From contig JABDCU010000017.1 in the NCBI GenBank assembly GCA_013287965.1, positions 1 to 36,720 on the forward strand: a stretch of 36,720 nucleotides of DNA, read 5' to 3'. The translations under genes and the position numbers were made by a program. The notes below the pieces were generated by a model, which worked only from the letters and a program-made list of their open reading frames with translations, ran no database searches and was not told the origin of the DNA. Positions within the stretch are counted from its first letter, which is position 1. Every line of letters starts with the position of its first letter. Positions 1-9,100 of this stretch are shown here, in pieces. This stretch comes from Candidatus Omnitrophota bacterium (GTDB lineage Bacteria; Omnitrophota; Gorgyraeia; Zapsychrales; Fredricksoniimonadaceae).

Positions 1-2
1 GC

Positions 3-308
3 TTAGGCGATCCCTGCTTTGACAAGCTCAATGCCCGTCTTGCCCAGGCCTTGATGTCCATAGCTACAGTCAAGGGTGTTGAATTCGGAGAAGGGTTTGG
101 CGCCAGCCAGTTAACAGGTTCTGAGAATAATGACCGTTTTGTCCTCAAAGGCCTAAGAGTGGGGACAGCTACCAATCATTCCGGCGGCATCATGGGCGGC
201 ATATCCACCGGCGAAGATATCCACCGTATGCGCACTGTTGAATTGGAGCGTTATGCTTTTTTGCACCGCCAAGACCTGGATGGCCTCCACCGTGTCTTTG
301 ATCAATAA
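3..308 (+). CDS. aroC: Chorismate synthase, internal fragment (both ends missing)
   Basis: Chorismate synthase converts 5-enolpyruvylshikimate 3-phosphate to chorismate, the last common step of aromatic amino acid synthesis. The frame is already open at the left edge and shows family blocks [27 protein letters not shown] and [16 protein letters not shown], which sit in the middle-to-late part of this roughly 360-residue enzyme. Similarity stops at GEDI, at the palindrome GATATC (216-221). The remaining residues to the stop at 308 are antisense to the histidine kinase on the other strand and resemble nothing in AroC. The C-terminal quarter, with its KPTSS-type block, is therefore absent. The protein cannot be functional as drawn; whether this is a genomic rearrangement or an assembly error cannot be told from sequence alone. 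Confidence 0.85.
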   Translation, partial: LGDPCFDKLNARLAQALMSIATVKGVEFGEGFGASQLTGSENNDRFVLKGLRVGTATNHSGGIMGGISTGEDIHRMRTVELERYAFLHRQDLDGLHRVFDQ

Positions 309-1343
309 ATTAAGGTCTAACGGCGCCTCCTGAAGGGTCGTGGTCTTCGCGTCGAAACGCGCCAGGGTCAAAAGATTTTCCACAATACCTGCCAGGTGAT
401 TGACTTCTTCAAGACTGCTGTGCAAGGTTGTTTCATATTCCTGGGTCGAACGGATCCTTTTTAACGTGACTTCCAACTCCCCTTTTAAAACGGACAAAGG
501 GGTCTTGAGTTCATGGGAAATGTCCTCCATGAACTGCCGCTGGGAAGTGAACGCTTCGTCGAGACGGGCGATCATTTGATTGAATGTTTGGGCCAAAGCA
601 TCTATTTCATCTTTGGTACCCGGGATCGTCAGGCGCAGTTTCAAATTCTCTGCCGTGATCTGATGGATCGTTTCGATCATCTGGTCAACAGGCCTTAGCG
701 TTAGCTGGACCAGAAAAATACCGCTTAATCCCGTCAGAATGACTGTCAATGGCAGTAAAAACAATAAAGAAAAACCTAAATTGCGAAGCACCGCATTGAG
801 CTGGGACAAAGGGCTGGCCACCTGTACCACGTAGGAGAGCCGTTTGTTTTCCATGACCGGAGTGGTGAATATCCGAAACGAAGAAGGTGTTTCATTGACA
901 ACAAGATAGGCCATTTCAAAATGGTCAGCACCTTTTTTAACATCATAAAAGATCCGCGGATTAAGGTGTTCCGTGGGGATGTTACGGGTTGAGGCGATGG
1001 GGTTGCCGTGCGCGTCAAAAATACGGACAACAATATTGATCAGGTCAGGATCATTGATCTTTTCTCCGACCCAACGCCGCGCGATCCTGATAAAATTGAT
1101 ATTATCTTCTTTGGTAAAATGGGACTTGGTAACACCTTCGGCGATCTCTATGCGCTCAGCCTCCCAATATGTTTCGATGGATTCCTCAATGCCTTTGGCG
1201 CGGGAGCGTAAAACATCGTCGGTGTCATCAGCGATCTTCAAAGAAAGGTTATGGTAAAGCACCATCCCGAAAATAAACAGGGCCAAGGACAGGATGAGCA
1301 TGTGCCACAGGACGATCTTAAAACGGATGGACGCAAGAAGCAT
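153..1343 (-). CDS. Sensor histidine kinase, truncated before the ATPase domain
   Basis: Membrane sensor kinase of the OmpR-partner type. In order: TM1 (about residues 11-30), an extracytoplasmic sensor region (about 31-185), TM2 (about 189-213), HAMP (about 214-265) and a HisKA dimerisation domain with phosphoacceptor His277 in [12 protein letters not shown]. About 375 residues look genuine, ending near HTVDI; the last 20 or so residues are the reverse complement of the chorismate synthase fragment. The N, G1 and G2 boxes of the ATPase domain are missing, so the enzyme could not autophosphorylate. It starts 2 bases after the stop of the response regulator, so the two form one transcription unit. 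The intact gene presumably continued beyond a breakpoint near 216-221. Confidence 0.85.
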   Translation of the reverse strand: MLLASIRFKIVLWHMLILSLALFIFGMVLYHNLSLKIADDTDDVLRSRAKGIEESIETYWEAERIEIAEGVTKSHFTKEDNINFIRIARRWVGEKINDPDLINIVVRIFDAHGNPIASTRNIPTEHLNPRIFYDVKKGADHFEMAYLVVNETPSSFRIFTTPVMENKRLSYVVQVASPLSQLNAVLRNLGFSLLFLLPLTVILTGLSGIFLVQLTLRPVDQMIETIHQITAENLKLRLTIPGTKDEIDALAQTFNQMIARLDEAFTSQRQFMEDISHELKTPLSVLKGELEVTLKRIRSTQEYETTLHSSLEEVNHLAGIVENLLTLARFDAKTTTLQEAPLDLNLLIKDTVEAIQVLAVQKSITLQFNSAHTVDIFAGGYAAHDAAGMIGSCPHS

Positions 1344-1345
1344 GG

Positions 1346-2014
1346 TTACTTTTTAAGGAGATACCCTTTACCGCGCACGGTGTGGATCATCTTTTCCGTC
1401 GTGCCGCTGTCGATCTTATTGCGCAGGTAATTGATATAAACATCGATGACATTGGTGAAGGTGTCGAAATTAATGTCCCAGACGTGTTCGGAGATCATGG
1501 TGCGCGTGACGATGTTGCCGGCATTGCGCATCAAATATTCCAATAACGCGTATTCCTTGACGGTCAGGTCGATCTCACGGTTTCCCCGCGTGACTTTATG
1601 GGTCAGCAGGTCCAGGACCAGGTCCTCCACCTTCAACTGGGTCTGTACGCGGCTGTCTTTTTTACGTAATACCACACGAACCCGTGCGAGCAATTCTTCA
1701 AAGGCAAAAGGCTTAGGCAAATAATCATCCGCGCCGGAATCGAGGCCCTTGACCTTGTCCTTGACCGTGTCCTTGGCTGTCAGCATGATGATGGGCACCT
1801 GATTGCCTTCTTTGCGCAAGGTGCGGCAAAGGGTCAATCCGTCGATCTTGGGCAGCATCAGGTCCAAAATGATGGCATCATATTCATTGGAACTTAACAT
1901 GAAATGGCCCTCTTCACCATCAACGGCCACGTCAACGGCGTAGCCTTCTTCTTTAAGGCCGCGCTTGACGAATTGGGCTATTTTGGCTTCATCTTCAATG
2001 ACAAGTATACGCAT
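1346..2014 (-). CDS. OmpR/PhoB-family response regulator
   Basis: Two-domain transcription regulator of 222 residues, normal for the family. The receiver (1-120) has the acidic pair in IEDE, phosphoacceptor Asp51 in ILDLMLP, Thr79 and Lys101 in PKPF. The winged-helix DNA-binding domain (about 125-222) carries LTVKEYALLEYLMRN and ends VRGKGYLLKK. The overall pattern, including KVKGLDSGADDY, is closest to the CusR/CopR-type metal or envelope-stress regulators, but the stimulus cannot be inferred. It lies just upstream of its truncated kinase and 12 bases after elbB. Confidence 0.95.
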   Translation of the reverse strand: MRILVIEDEAKIAQFVKRGLKEEGYAVDVAVDGEEGHFMLSSNEYDAIILDLMLPKIDGLTLCRTLRKEGNQVPIIMLTAKDTVKDKVKGLDSGADDYLPKPFAFEELLARVRVVLRKKDSRVQTQLKVEDLVLDLLTHKVTRGNREIDLTVKEYALLEYLMRNAGNIVTRTMISEHVWDINFDTFTNVIDVYINYLRNKIDSGTTEKMIHTVRGKGYLLKK

Positions 2015-2026
2015 AAATTTAGGCGC

Positions 2027-2695
2027 TTAAGCGCCGTCTACCATTTTAATAAGCTGTTGGATGAGTTTTTCTATTCCCTCGCTGATCTCGCTGATACGGG
2101 CGTCGAGCATATAACAAGGGGTTGTGACAATTTTATTTTTTTGGTCAACAACAATCCCGCGGGCATCGGTGTTGACGGTCTTTGTCCCTGACTTTTGGAA
2201 CATCGCGTTTATTTTTTCATCTTTACCGAAGGTCACGCTCACTTGTTTTAGGACATGCGCAATGATCACCGGGGAAATGCACAACGCCCCTATTGGTTTA
2301 CCCGCCTTGTGCATGGCACGCACCGCAGACTCCACCTCAGCCAAGACAGCCATTCTATCACCATCAAGGGCAAAGGTGCAAAGATTATATGCCACCCCAT
2401 TGCCGCCAGGCATGACCAGGATATCAAAATCTTCCTGATGAAAATCAGATAATGGCTTGATCTTGCTTCGCGCGATACGGGCCGCTTCAAGAAGCACATT
2501 GCGTTTTTCAGACATTTCTGCGTTTGTCAGAAAATTAAGCACACGGGCCTGCGGCACGTCAGGGGCAAAGCACTGGTATTGATGGCCGGCACGGTCAATG
2601 CTCAAAAGCGTTAAGACGGATTCATGGATCTCCGCACCGTCTTTATTGCCGCAGCCGGCGAGGATCACGGCAAAACGTAAAACTTTTTGGCTCAT
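2027..2695 (-). CDS. elbB: ElbB-like DJ-1/PfpI family protein
   Basis: Member of the DJ-1/PfpI superfamily, ElbB branch, annotated in other bacteria as an isoprenoid-biosynthesis-associated glyoxalase. Length (222 aa) and the blocks AVILAGCGNKDGAEIHESVL, LLSIDRAGHQYQCFAPD and ILVMPGGNGVAYNL match that branch; the nucleophile-elbow cysteine is in GALCISP. Family activity is weak glyoxalase III or deglycase; the physiological substrate is not settled. It starts one base after the stop of the small membrane protein upstream, implying translational coupling. Confidence 0.88.
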   Translation of the reverse strand: MSQKVLRFAVILAGCGNKDGAEIHESVLTLLSIDRAGHQYQCFAPDVPQARVLNFLTNAEMSEKRNVLLEAARIARSKIKPLSDFHQEDFDILVMPGGNGVAYNLCTFALDGDRMAVLAEVESAVRAMHKAGKPIGALCISPVIIAHVLKQVSVTFGKDEKINAMFQKSGTKTVNTDARGIVVDQKNKIVTTPCYMLDARISEISEGIEKLIQQLIKMVDGA

Positions 2696-2696
2696 C

Positions 2697-2975
2697 TTAC
2701 TCCCTCCAGAAATATAAAGCAGCGGTCAGGGCGATACCGATGGTTACCGCCAAAAAGGTGCTGGAAATAAAATAAGGATAAACCATCAGCACAATGCCTA
2801 TCACCATCGGGCGCATGCTCTTTTCCCTTTTACCATGGATGAAAGCATACCAGCCGATAATACTAAAAATGATGCCGCTGATGATATTCAGCCAGCTGAA
2901 ACCGCCGCCACTGCTGACGGGATTGGAAATGCCGTAGGTTTTTAAGACCTCGTTTAAAGTTTGGGCGTCAGGCAC
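2697..2975 (-). CDS. Small membrane protein of unknown function
   Basis: A 92-residue protein I do not recognise. A polar N-terminus of about 25 residues with a Ser-Gly-Gly-Gly turn is followed by three hydrophobic segments (about 27-46, 55-72 and 73-89), the first two separated by a basic loop HGKREKSMR. It sits 5 bases after the L,D-transpeptidase stop and 1 base before elbB, so it is very likely expressed with them. No catalytic motif is visible. Confidence 0.7.
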   Translation of the reverse strand: MPDAQTLNEVLKTYGISNPVSSGGGFSWLNIISGIIFSIIGWYAFIHGKREKSMRPMVIGIVLMVYPYFISSTFLAVTIGIALTAALYFWRE

Positions 2976-2980
2976 TGATC

Positions 2981-3769
2981 TTACTCCAGGATAATAACAG
3001 GTTGGTCTTTTTTATCCAGCCAACGCAAAATCTTGCGCAGATACCTTTGATTGAGCGCCACACAGCCGGCCGTTGGACTATTATACCTGCGCCAGACGTG
3101 TATGAAAATAGCACTTCCGGCACCTGATATTACCGGATGCATATTATACCCGATGACGATCCCATATTGATAAAGATTGTCAGGGCGTTTCATTTTCTCA
3201 AAAGAACGGGCAAGAGGTGTACCACTGACCCATTGATTATATTGCAAGGATTGGGAATCATCCACCCAAAAATCAAGATCCGTGGCCTGGCGGTAAAGAA
3301 GACCGGTATCGATCGAGGGGACATAACCAAAGGCAGGGCCCAGGGAATATATCCCCGACGGTGTCTTGCCATCCCCTTCTTTCTTCTCACCTGTTGGGGC
3401 CAAGCCGTTCCTGCCGATGACAGCACTGACAAATAATAAGCGATGCCATCTACTACCCTGCTTTTGCCACGCGCTTAACTGCGCTTGATGAACATTTTTC
3501 TTTGCAAGATGGACAATAATGGCTTGAGATGAATCAAGGCCTTGGAGGGATTTAGGAGTGACGGTCGAACAGCCGGATACGGCAAGTAAATTAAAATAGA
3601 GAACAAAATAGTGTATGCGTTTACGAGGACATTGTGTTTTCTGAGCAGGCAGTAGAGGGCTGATTTGGCACGGTCCCCGCCGCAGGCGGGGCAAATCAGC
3701 CCGGTGACTAGCGAAGCCGAGTCGCTGGACGAGGCGAGCGTGCCTGCGAAGGAAATACAATGTCCTCAT
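2981..3769 (-). CDS. L,D-transpeptidase (YkuD family), probable lipoprotein with disturbed start
   Basis: YkuD-type enzymes cross-link peptidoglycan through a cysteine thioester. Visible: the entry block GEKKEGDGKTPSGIYSLGP, and the catalytic HVWRRYNSPTAGC, with His224 and Cys236 when counted from the ATG at 3769. A hydrophobic stretch ending LLAVSGC (Cys67) looks like a lipoprotein signal, so the natural start should lie about 20 residues before that Cys, near RKRIHYF. No ATG, GTG or TTG exists there: that position is occupied by the arm of a palindromic element (3620-3772). The nearest in-frame ATG (3769) lies inside the other arm and would add about 48 element-encoded residues. The catalytic domain is certain; the start is not. 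Confidence 0.85.
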   Translation of the reverse strand: MRTLYFLRRHARLVQRLGFASHRADLPRLRRGPCQISPLLPAQKTQCPRKRIHYFVLYFNLLAVSGCSTVTPKSLQGLDSSQAIIVHLAKKNVHQAQLSAWQKQGSRWHRLLFVSAVIGRNGLAPTGEKKEGDGKTPSGIYSLGPAFGYVPSIDTGLLYRQATDLDFWVDDSQSLQYNQWVSGTPLARSFEKMKRPDNLYQYGIVIGYNMHPVISGAGSAIFIHVWRRYNSPTAGCVALNQRYLRKILRWLDKKDQPVIILE

Positions 3770-3772
3770 AAA
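3620..3772. mobile_element. MITE-like palindromic element
   Basis: Terminal inverted repeats of 16 bases with one mismatch lie at 3620-3635 (tttacgaggacattgt) and 3757-3772, and partial pairing extends inward through gcaggca. Inside is a strong nested hairpin: gggctgatttggc (3657-3669) pairs with gcaaatcagccc (3691-3702), and ccccgcc (3675-3681) with ggcgggg (3685-3691). No transposase is encoded. It separates the symporter stop (3775) from the L,D-transpeptidase and may act as a transcript processing or attenuation point. Confidence 0.7.
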
Positions 3773-3774
3773 TG

Positions 3775-5013
3775 CTATACCTGTTCTCGATGGGACATCC
3801 AGTTTTTGCCGCCCAAGATGCGGGCGACAAGCATACAGCATATGTTGTCACCAGTGGCGTTTACCATTGTCGCCGGAGGATCAACCAAGGCACCTATCAT
3901 GGAGATGATCGGCAAGGCCTGTACAGGAAAGCCGTAAAGGGTCACGATCATGAGCTCCCCCAAAAATCCTCCTCCGGGAATTCCGCTCATCACTGTGCCG
4001 CTTAACAAGGCAATGCCGATGGCCATGAAGATGGTCGTGGGGCCGGTGAACGGCATATGAAACAACCCAAAAAGTATGGCGATCTTTAAAATGGCTGATA
4101 AACAGGAACCTTCCAGATGAAGGGTGGCCCCTCCTATCGGAATGATGACCTCACGGAGTTCTTCAGGGATTCCAATACGTTTGGCTGCCTCCATATTGGC
4201 GGGAATGGAAGCAATACTGCTTCCCGTCCCCCATGAGATCAAGGCCACCGGAACAATATTCTTCCAAAAAACTTTAATTCCACTTAATCCCCCAGCCATA
4301 TAGGCATACACCGTAAACACAAAAAAGAAATAAAAGAATGCCACCGGGTAATACAATTCCACCGCGCGCACATAGGTGCCCAGCAATTGAGGCCCAAAAA
4401 CACCCACCAAGTATGCAAAATAAGCACCTAAACCGATCGGCGCATAAAACATGATATACGAGATCATCTTTTCCATCACCTTATTACCCGCAACCAAAAA
4501 ATCCACAAAGGCACGGGCTTTGGGACCGGCACTTGAGGCCACCATACCCAATAAAAGCGAGAAAATGATCATGGCAAGCATGTTCTTTTTAGAAAAAAGG
4601 TCCGCAAAATCAGAAACAGTAAAAGCCTTGATAATGGTGTCACCGATATTTTGCGGTTGGACATCGACATGGGCCGGTAAAGCAAGGACGACACCTTGGG
4701 CAGGAGGATAAACACCAACGGCTGCGATCATCAAGAAACAGGCAATGATCCCTGTGACGATAAAGACAACCAGCATCCATATCAATATCCGGCTCAAACG
4801 TTTTAAGTCCGTCATGGTGGCAACGGTGGAAGATAAAGAAAAGAATACCAACGGGACAACTATGGTAAATAATAAATTAAGGAATATATCGCCGAAAGGT
4901 TTAAAGATGACTGCTTTTTCTTTGAAGATCAATCCCAGGACGCAGCCGACGGAAATACCACCCAGGAGAACCAAGGGTGAAGCGTAATTCTTAAGGAAGG
5001 AAGATTTGGTCAT
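3775..5013 (-). CDS. Dicarboxylate/amino acid:cation symporter (DAACS, GltP/DctA type)
   Basis: Secondary transporter coupling H+ or Na+ to uptake of glutamate, aspartate or C4-dicarboxylates. About eight membrane segments plus re-entrant loops are visible, with the family's hallmark serine-rich SWGTGSSIASIP and the later IPGGGFLGEL and DPPATMVNATGD blocks (substrate and cation site; the usual NVxGD becomes NATGD). At 413 residues it has normal length. I chose ATG 5013 because it overlaps the Nudix stop as ATGA; ATG 5019 is also possible. The stop lies 2 bases outside the palindromic element. Confidence 0.92.
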   Translation of the reverse strand: MTKSSFLKNYASPLVLLGGISVGCVLGLIFKEKAVIFKPFGDIFLNLLFTIVVPLVFFSLSSTVATMTDLKRLSRILIWMLVVFIVTGIIACFLMIAAVGVYPPAQGVVLALPAHVDVQPQNIGDTIIKAFTVSDFADLFSKKNMLAMIIFSLLLGMVASSAGPKARAFVDFLVAGNKVMEKMISYIMFYAPIGLGAYFAYLVGVFGPQLLGTYVRAVELYYPVAFFYFFFVFTVYAYMAGGLSGIKVFWKNIVPVALISWGTGSSIASIPANMEAAKRIGIPEELREVIIPIGGATLHLEGSCLSAILKIAILFGLFHMPFTGPTTIFMAIGIALLSGTVMSGIPGGGFLGELMIVTLYGFPVQALPIISMIGALVDPPATMVNATGDNICCMLVARILGGKNWMSHREQV

Positions 5014-5501
5014 AGCCATCCGCAAAAGGCCAATGTGCAAATACTCTTGGCATCCATAAGTTTTCCCTGGGCCATAAGTCGGCGCACCTTGGGCTTAGTC
5101 ATCGGCATGATCTCAATGACTTCATATTCTTCCGGCTGAGCAAGGGTCAGGGTCAGCTGCTCGGCCTTAAAAATATGGATGACTTCTGTCGAATAACCAG
5201 GCACCGGATAAATGGCCCCTAATTTAGTCAGTTTTTTGGTCAAAAGGCCGGTTTCTTCCAATAATTCACGACGGGCACAGGCCGTGATGGGTTCATGGGG
5301 ATCAAGCGTGCCTGCAGGCAATTCATAAATATATTTGTTGAGCGCCGGACGGAATTGGCGCATCATGACAACGGTGTTTTTGTTCAAGAATGGGGCGATG
5401 ATAACGGCACCCGGATGATTGATGAATGTAATGCGGACAGTGCGGCCGTTGGGCAGTTTAACTGCATGATTGCGCCTGACTTCAAGTTTGCGGCGTGCCA
5501 T
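5010..5501 (-). CDS. Nudix hydrolase, ADP-ribose pyrophosphatase-like
   Basis: Hydrolyses nucleoside diphosphates linked to another group. The Nudix box GX5EX7REUXEEXGU is perfect at residues 64-86, starting GTLDPHE and ending RELLEETGL, and is preceded by YELPAG as in ADP-sugar pyrophosphatases. The 163-residue length fits. Start ATG 5501 (MARRKLEVRR) is preferred to the longer frame because it lies 4 bases after the GST stop. The stop overlaps the symporter ATG. Confidence 0.9.
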   Translation of the reverse strand: MARRKLEVRRNHAVKLPNGRTVRITFINHPGAVIIAPFLNKNTVVMMRQFRPALNKYIYELPAGTLDPHEPITACARRELLEETGLLTKKLTKLGAIYPVPGYSTEVIHIFKAEQLTLTLAQPEEYEVIEIMPMTKPKVRRLMAQGKLMDAKSICTLAFCGWL

Positions 5502-5505
5502 TATT

Positions 5506-6090
5506 TTATGCCACCGGAATTGTTTGGGCCATGCTGGGACGTTTGGAGATCTCTTCAAACCATTGGGACAAGCTTCCCTGCACCTTCAAATGAGGCAGGC
5601 GGAAATGGACGTAACCAATGGCCGAGGCAACGGCGATAGGTGCCAAATTAAAGCTTTTAAGTTTGGGCAAATTCTTCTCGATGTACCCATAGGCAGAAAG
5701 GACATTTTTCTCCTGCGCGGCGCAGAAATCTTTATGAAAATCTTGAGGGTGGCGGACTTTTTCCATATAAAGATTAATGGCCGCGGTCATCAGATCATCA
5801 GCAAAAGCTTCCCACTTTAAAACCTCGATACGCTGGACCGCCTCACGCGGGACCATCACAACTTTATCACTCAAGCTGTCCAGATACTGGCAGATCACCG
5901 GACTGTCAAAAATCGTTGCGCCATTGTCCAAAACCAGCGTCGGCACCTTGCCCAAAGGGTTGGCATCTAAAAGCCGTTGGGATTTCTTTTGCAGGTCTTC
6001 ATCAAGCAAGTCCAATGGGATATTTTTTTCCAAAGCAATGACCCTGACCTTACGGGCATAGGGAGAACGTTTAGTATAAAGTAATTTCAT
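5506..6090 (-). CDS. Glutathione S-transferase-like protein
   Basis: A 194-residue soluble protein with an N-terminal thioredoxin-fold domain (about 1-78: TKRSPYARKVRV, cis-proline KVPTLVLDNG, then DSPVICQYLD) and an all-helical C-terminal domain. Ser9 sits where the catalytic Ser/Cys of bacterial GST families lies. ATG 6090 has a clear upstream AAGGAAAGG. It may be a true transferase or a stringent-starvation-like non-enzymatic member; the substrate is unknown. It heads the downstream gene run; GP1 ends 53 bases upstream on the same strand. Confidence 0.85.
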   Translation of the reverse strand: MKLLYTKRSPYARKVRVIALEKNIPLDLLDEDLQKKSQRLLDANPLGKVPTLVLDNGATIFDSPVICQYLDSLSDKVVMVPREAVQRIEVLKWEAFADDLMTAAINLYMEKVRHPQDFHKDFCAAQEKNVLSAYGYIEKNLPKLKSFNLAPIAVASAIGYVHFRLPHLKVQGSLSQWFEEISKRPSMAQTIPVA

Positions 6091-6143
6091 GACCGGTCCT
6101 TTCCTTGAAGACGCCGTTATTTTACACCGCTTGGAAGGAAGAT

Positions 6144-9100
6144 TCAACTTAAGAGAAGTTCTTCTTTGCGCAGGCCTAGGAGCAGGGGCAAATTTGTAAC
6201 GGGGATAATGCTTTCCACTTCAAAATTGACGCCGTCAAAACCGTTTTTCCTGATGCGCGCGATCATCGCAGGATCGAATTGTACCTGTACCCCCGCACCC
6301 TCTTTGCGCACGTTCATCCGCATCCGGGCGCGGTTAAAGTCGATACCGCCGTGAACATTCGCCGTCATCGCATCGTTTGGTTTTGCCAATACTTCCAAAA
6401 TGCTTCGTATATCTACGTATAAAGCCTCCATTTCTTCGGGCGTAGCGGTCCCCTCCAATGTAAACAGCCAATCTTGGGCATTTAAGCCAAAGTCTTTCCA
6501 GGAAGGAAAAATAACTTTAAGACGGCCCCCATAACTAGACCTCAGAACATTATAAACAAAATATCTTGCGAGCATGCCAACTCTGATCTGGTACTCACTC
6601 CCTGAAAGGAAAGACGGAAAAAGGACCCCATTCTTATATTGGACATTAGGACGACTTGTGTGTACTTTTTTCAATCCTGCTCTAATATCTAAAATTACCG
6701 CTTTAGACAGGGGCTTTGCTAACTCACGCCTTTGGATAGGCACCAGATTATTGATCATTGCTTGACTTTTGAGGGAATTCTTAACGCGACGGATACCACC
6801 CATGAAACGGTCAACCTTTGTTTTTCCACTCCAAATACTATATGTTCCCATGCCTGATAAAGCCAGCGTCAAAGTCCAACCGGATACATTATAGCCATAT
6901 TTTTGGGCCACAAAAAATGCCACGCCGGCTGCTTCATACAAAAGCGGCCCCCATAACCACATTCTCTTCATGCCGATTTCATGGATCCTCTCATCTTCTT
7001 CAGTCGGCATCATCAGGACCTTTAACACATCCTTGAATAAATTGTTTATTTCATCATATTGCGCCTGCTTTCCAAGCACAAACAGCCAATCTACACCAGT
7101 TGCCTTAGTATCGTTCTTATTAAAATCCTGCCAAGAATCAAGGTTACTGTATTTTAGGACTAATGCCTGAAAAACATGCATCTGAACAATACGGCTAATC
7201 TCATTTTTCTGCGTATCTCCTTTATAAGACGGCAGCATAACCCCAAATTGATACCCGCGCCCTGGTCCTGTCATAATTTGTACCTGGCGCAGCATATCTT
7301 CGAGCACCAGCCGCCCTTGCGGTGTCCTTAATTTCTCCATTAGCGACTCACCGGTCATCGCACGGTCTTTTTTTAGCAAATATAAGGAAGAATCCGGACC
7401 CTCGACGATATAATACACATTTGACCAAAGCTGACGATGATAGATTTTAACATCCTGGGTCAACACAGGAAGAAACTGACGGCGAAGGTCATAAAACATT
7501 TTGATCTTGTTGTTACTGGAACTTGTAGGGCTGGCGTTTTTATTGATCTGTCCAATGAAAACAAACCCTGAGCCAGCGTTGATCGCATTAATGATCGCCC
7601 CTTTTTGATCATCTGCATCTTCATCATACCTATCATCGATATAATAGCCCGCCGATAACTCATCAATCAATCTTATGTCCCACTCGTCCGCTTTGAACCC
7701 CTGGATATCTACCGCCAGGCTGTTACCCTTTGCCTTTAGGCTGGTCATTGCCTTGCTAGCCGGCTTTAACACCCCCCGGCTGTTTTTTACAACAGCGGGA
7801 TTACTAAGATGCTTCATAATAACTTTAATCCGACCAATCTCTTCACTAACACGGTCCTTCGCTTCGTCAACATCGTCAAATTGGTGATTTTTTAACATAT
7901 TTATTATTGTATCAGGAGTACGGCCCCTAAAATCTCCTTTTGTTTTTTCCTGGACATAAAATTCCGGGATATCCGACGCTTTTCCGATCTTATGTGTCAC
8001 AACAGAGCCATGCCTTGTCCTTTTTTCTTGAGGATCATATTCGCTCCAACCCCAAACACCATCACCAAAATCTTTCATCGCTGGAAAGGCCTCCGTAAAA
8101 GACTTTTTCAATATCTTAGACGCTAATTTTTCTATCACCTCAGACTCAATAGCCACAGATCGATGAAGCTGCCACTCGCTGATCATCGCGAAGCTGGGTT
8201 TTGGACCTGGGCCCTCTTTAGATAATTGATCTTTTCTGCCCATCAACTGTAAAATCCAATTGGACAAAACGGAAGCCGGCCGTACTTTGCTGATAAAATC
8301 CCGAAATTCCTCCATTTTTATTAAAAAAGCCTGACCTTTATCAGAATAAAGAGCATAGGTTGAACCATTTATCCTGGAACCTCCAAAATTATCAATAATA
8401 TCAAGTTTGACAGGATCAGAATTGACCGGATAGGAAAAAGCTCCTGAAAAATTACCCCCCAAAAAACCCTTTATGTTTATATAAGGTATGGAATGGAGGC
8501 CCTCATTGGATAAATACAAAAACTGCACTTGATGGTCTGTCCTGCTCTCAAGAATGAAGAAATTGTTATACCGCCATGCTTGGTCTACCGTCCTCATACC
8601 AAACTGGTATCCTGTGCCATCTACGTAAATCGACTTTGTTTTAGTAAAGCCTAAAACGTGCACTTTATTATCTACAATCACTCTTTGCACAACATTCAAA
8701 TCTATAGGTTCAATATTCATCGCGAGATCGGCCAGAGCTTGTGCCTTCTGTAATAAAGCCCGGATCTGCTGGACATCTTTATCAGAAAAAACCCTTTCCT
8801 TGGATTTACCTGTTCTTAACGATTTACTTGTCTCTAATAGATCTCTTAATATATTGACCATCTGTTTAACGCGCTCTGTCTGCTTAGGTTCCAAATGCTG
8901 GAGCCTGGCAACTGTTCTCGCGTACTCATTGAGCGTGTTTCGAAGCATTTCTATGACCTTTTCCTTGATCTCCAATATCCTGACATCTCCTATATAATTA
9001 AAACCGGTGGCGATCACGCTAAAAGGTATTTCCACAAGATGCCAGCCCTGAAACACAGCCGGGGGCACTCGCCTGGGACTCCTCTTATATGCCCTTTTTA

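Noticed and set aside
153-220. The C-terminus of the kinase frame ([19 protein letters not shown]) as a genuine variant ending
   Set aside because: It is the exact antisense of the conserved [15 protein letters not shown] block of chorismate synthase, so it has no independent meaning.
3665-4005. Plus-strand open frames over the palindromic element and symporter end
   Set aside because: They are antisense to the symporter's conserved C-terminus, and no family features or ribosome binding site are seen.
5007-5019. Ala-Met-Thr (MAMTKSS) at the start of the symporter resembles a giant-protein seam
   Set aside because: Ala is GCT, the upstream (D/S/N)-x context is absent, and the Met is an ordinary start coupled to the Nudix stop. 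Chance match.
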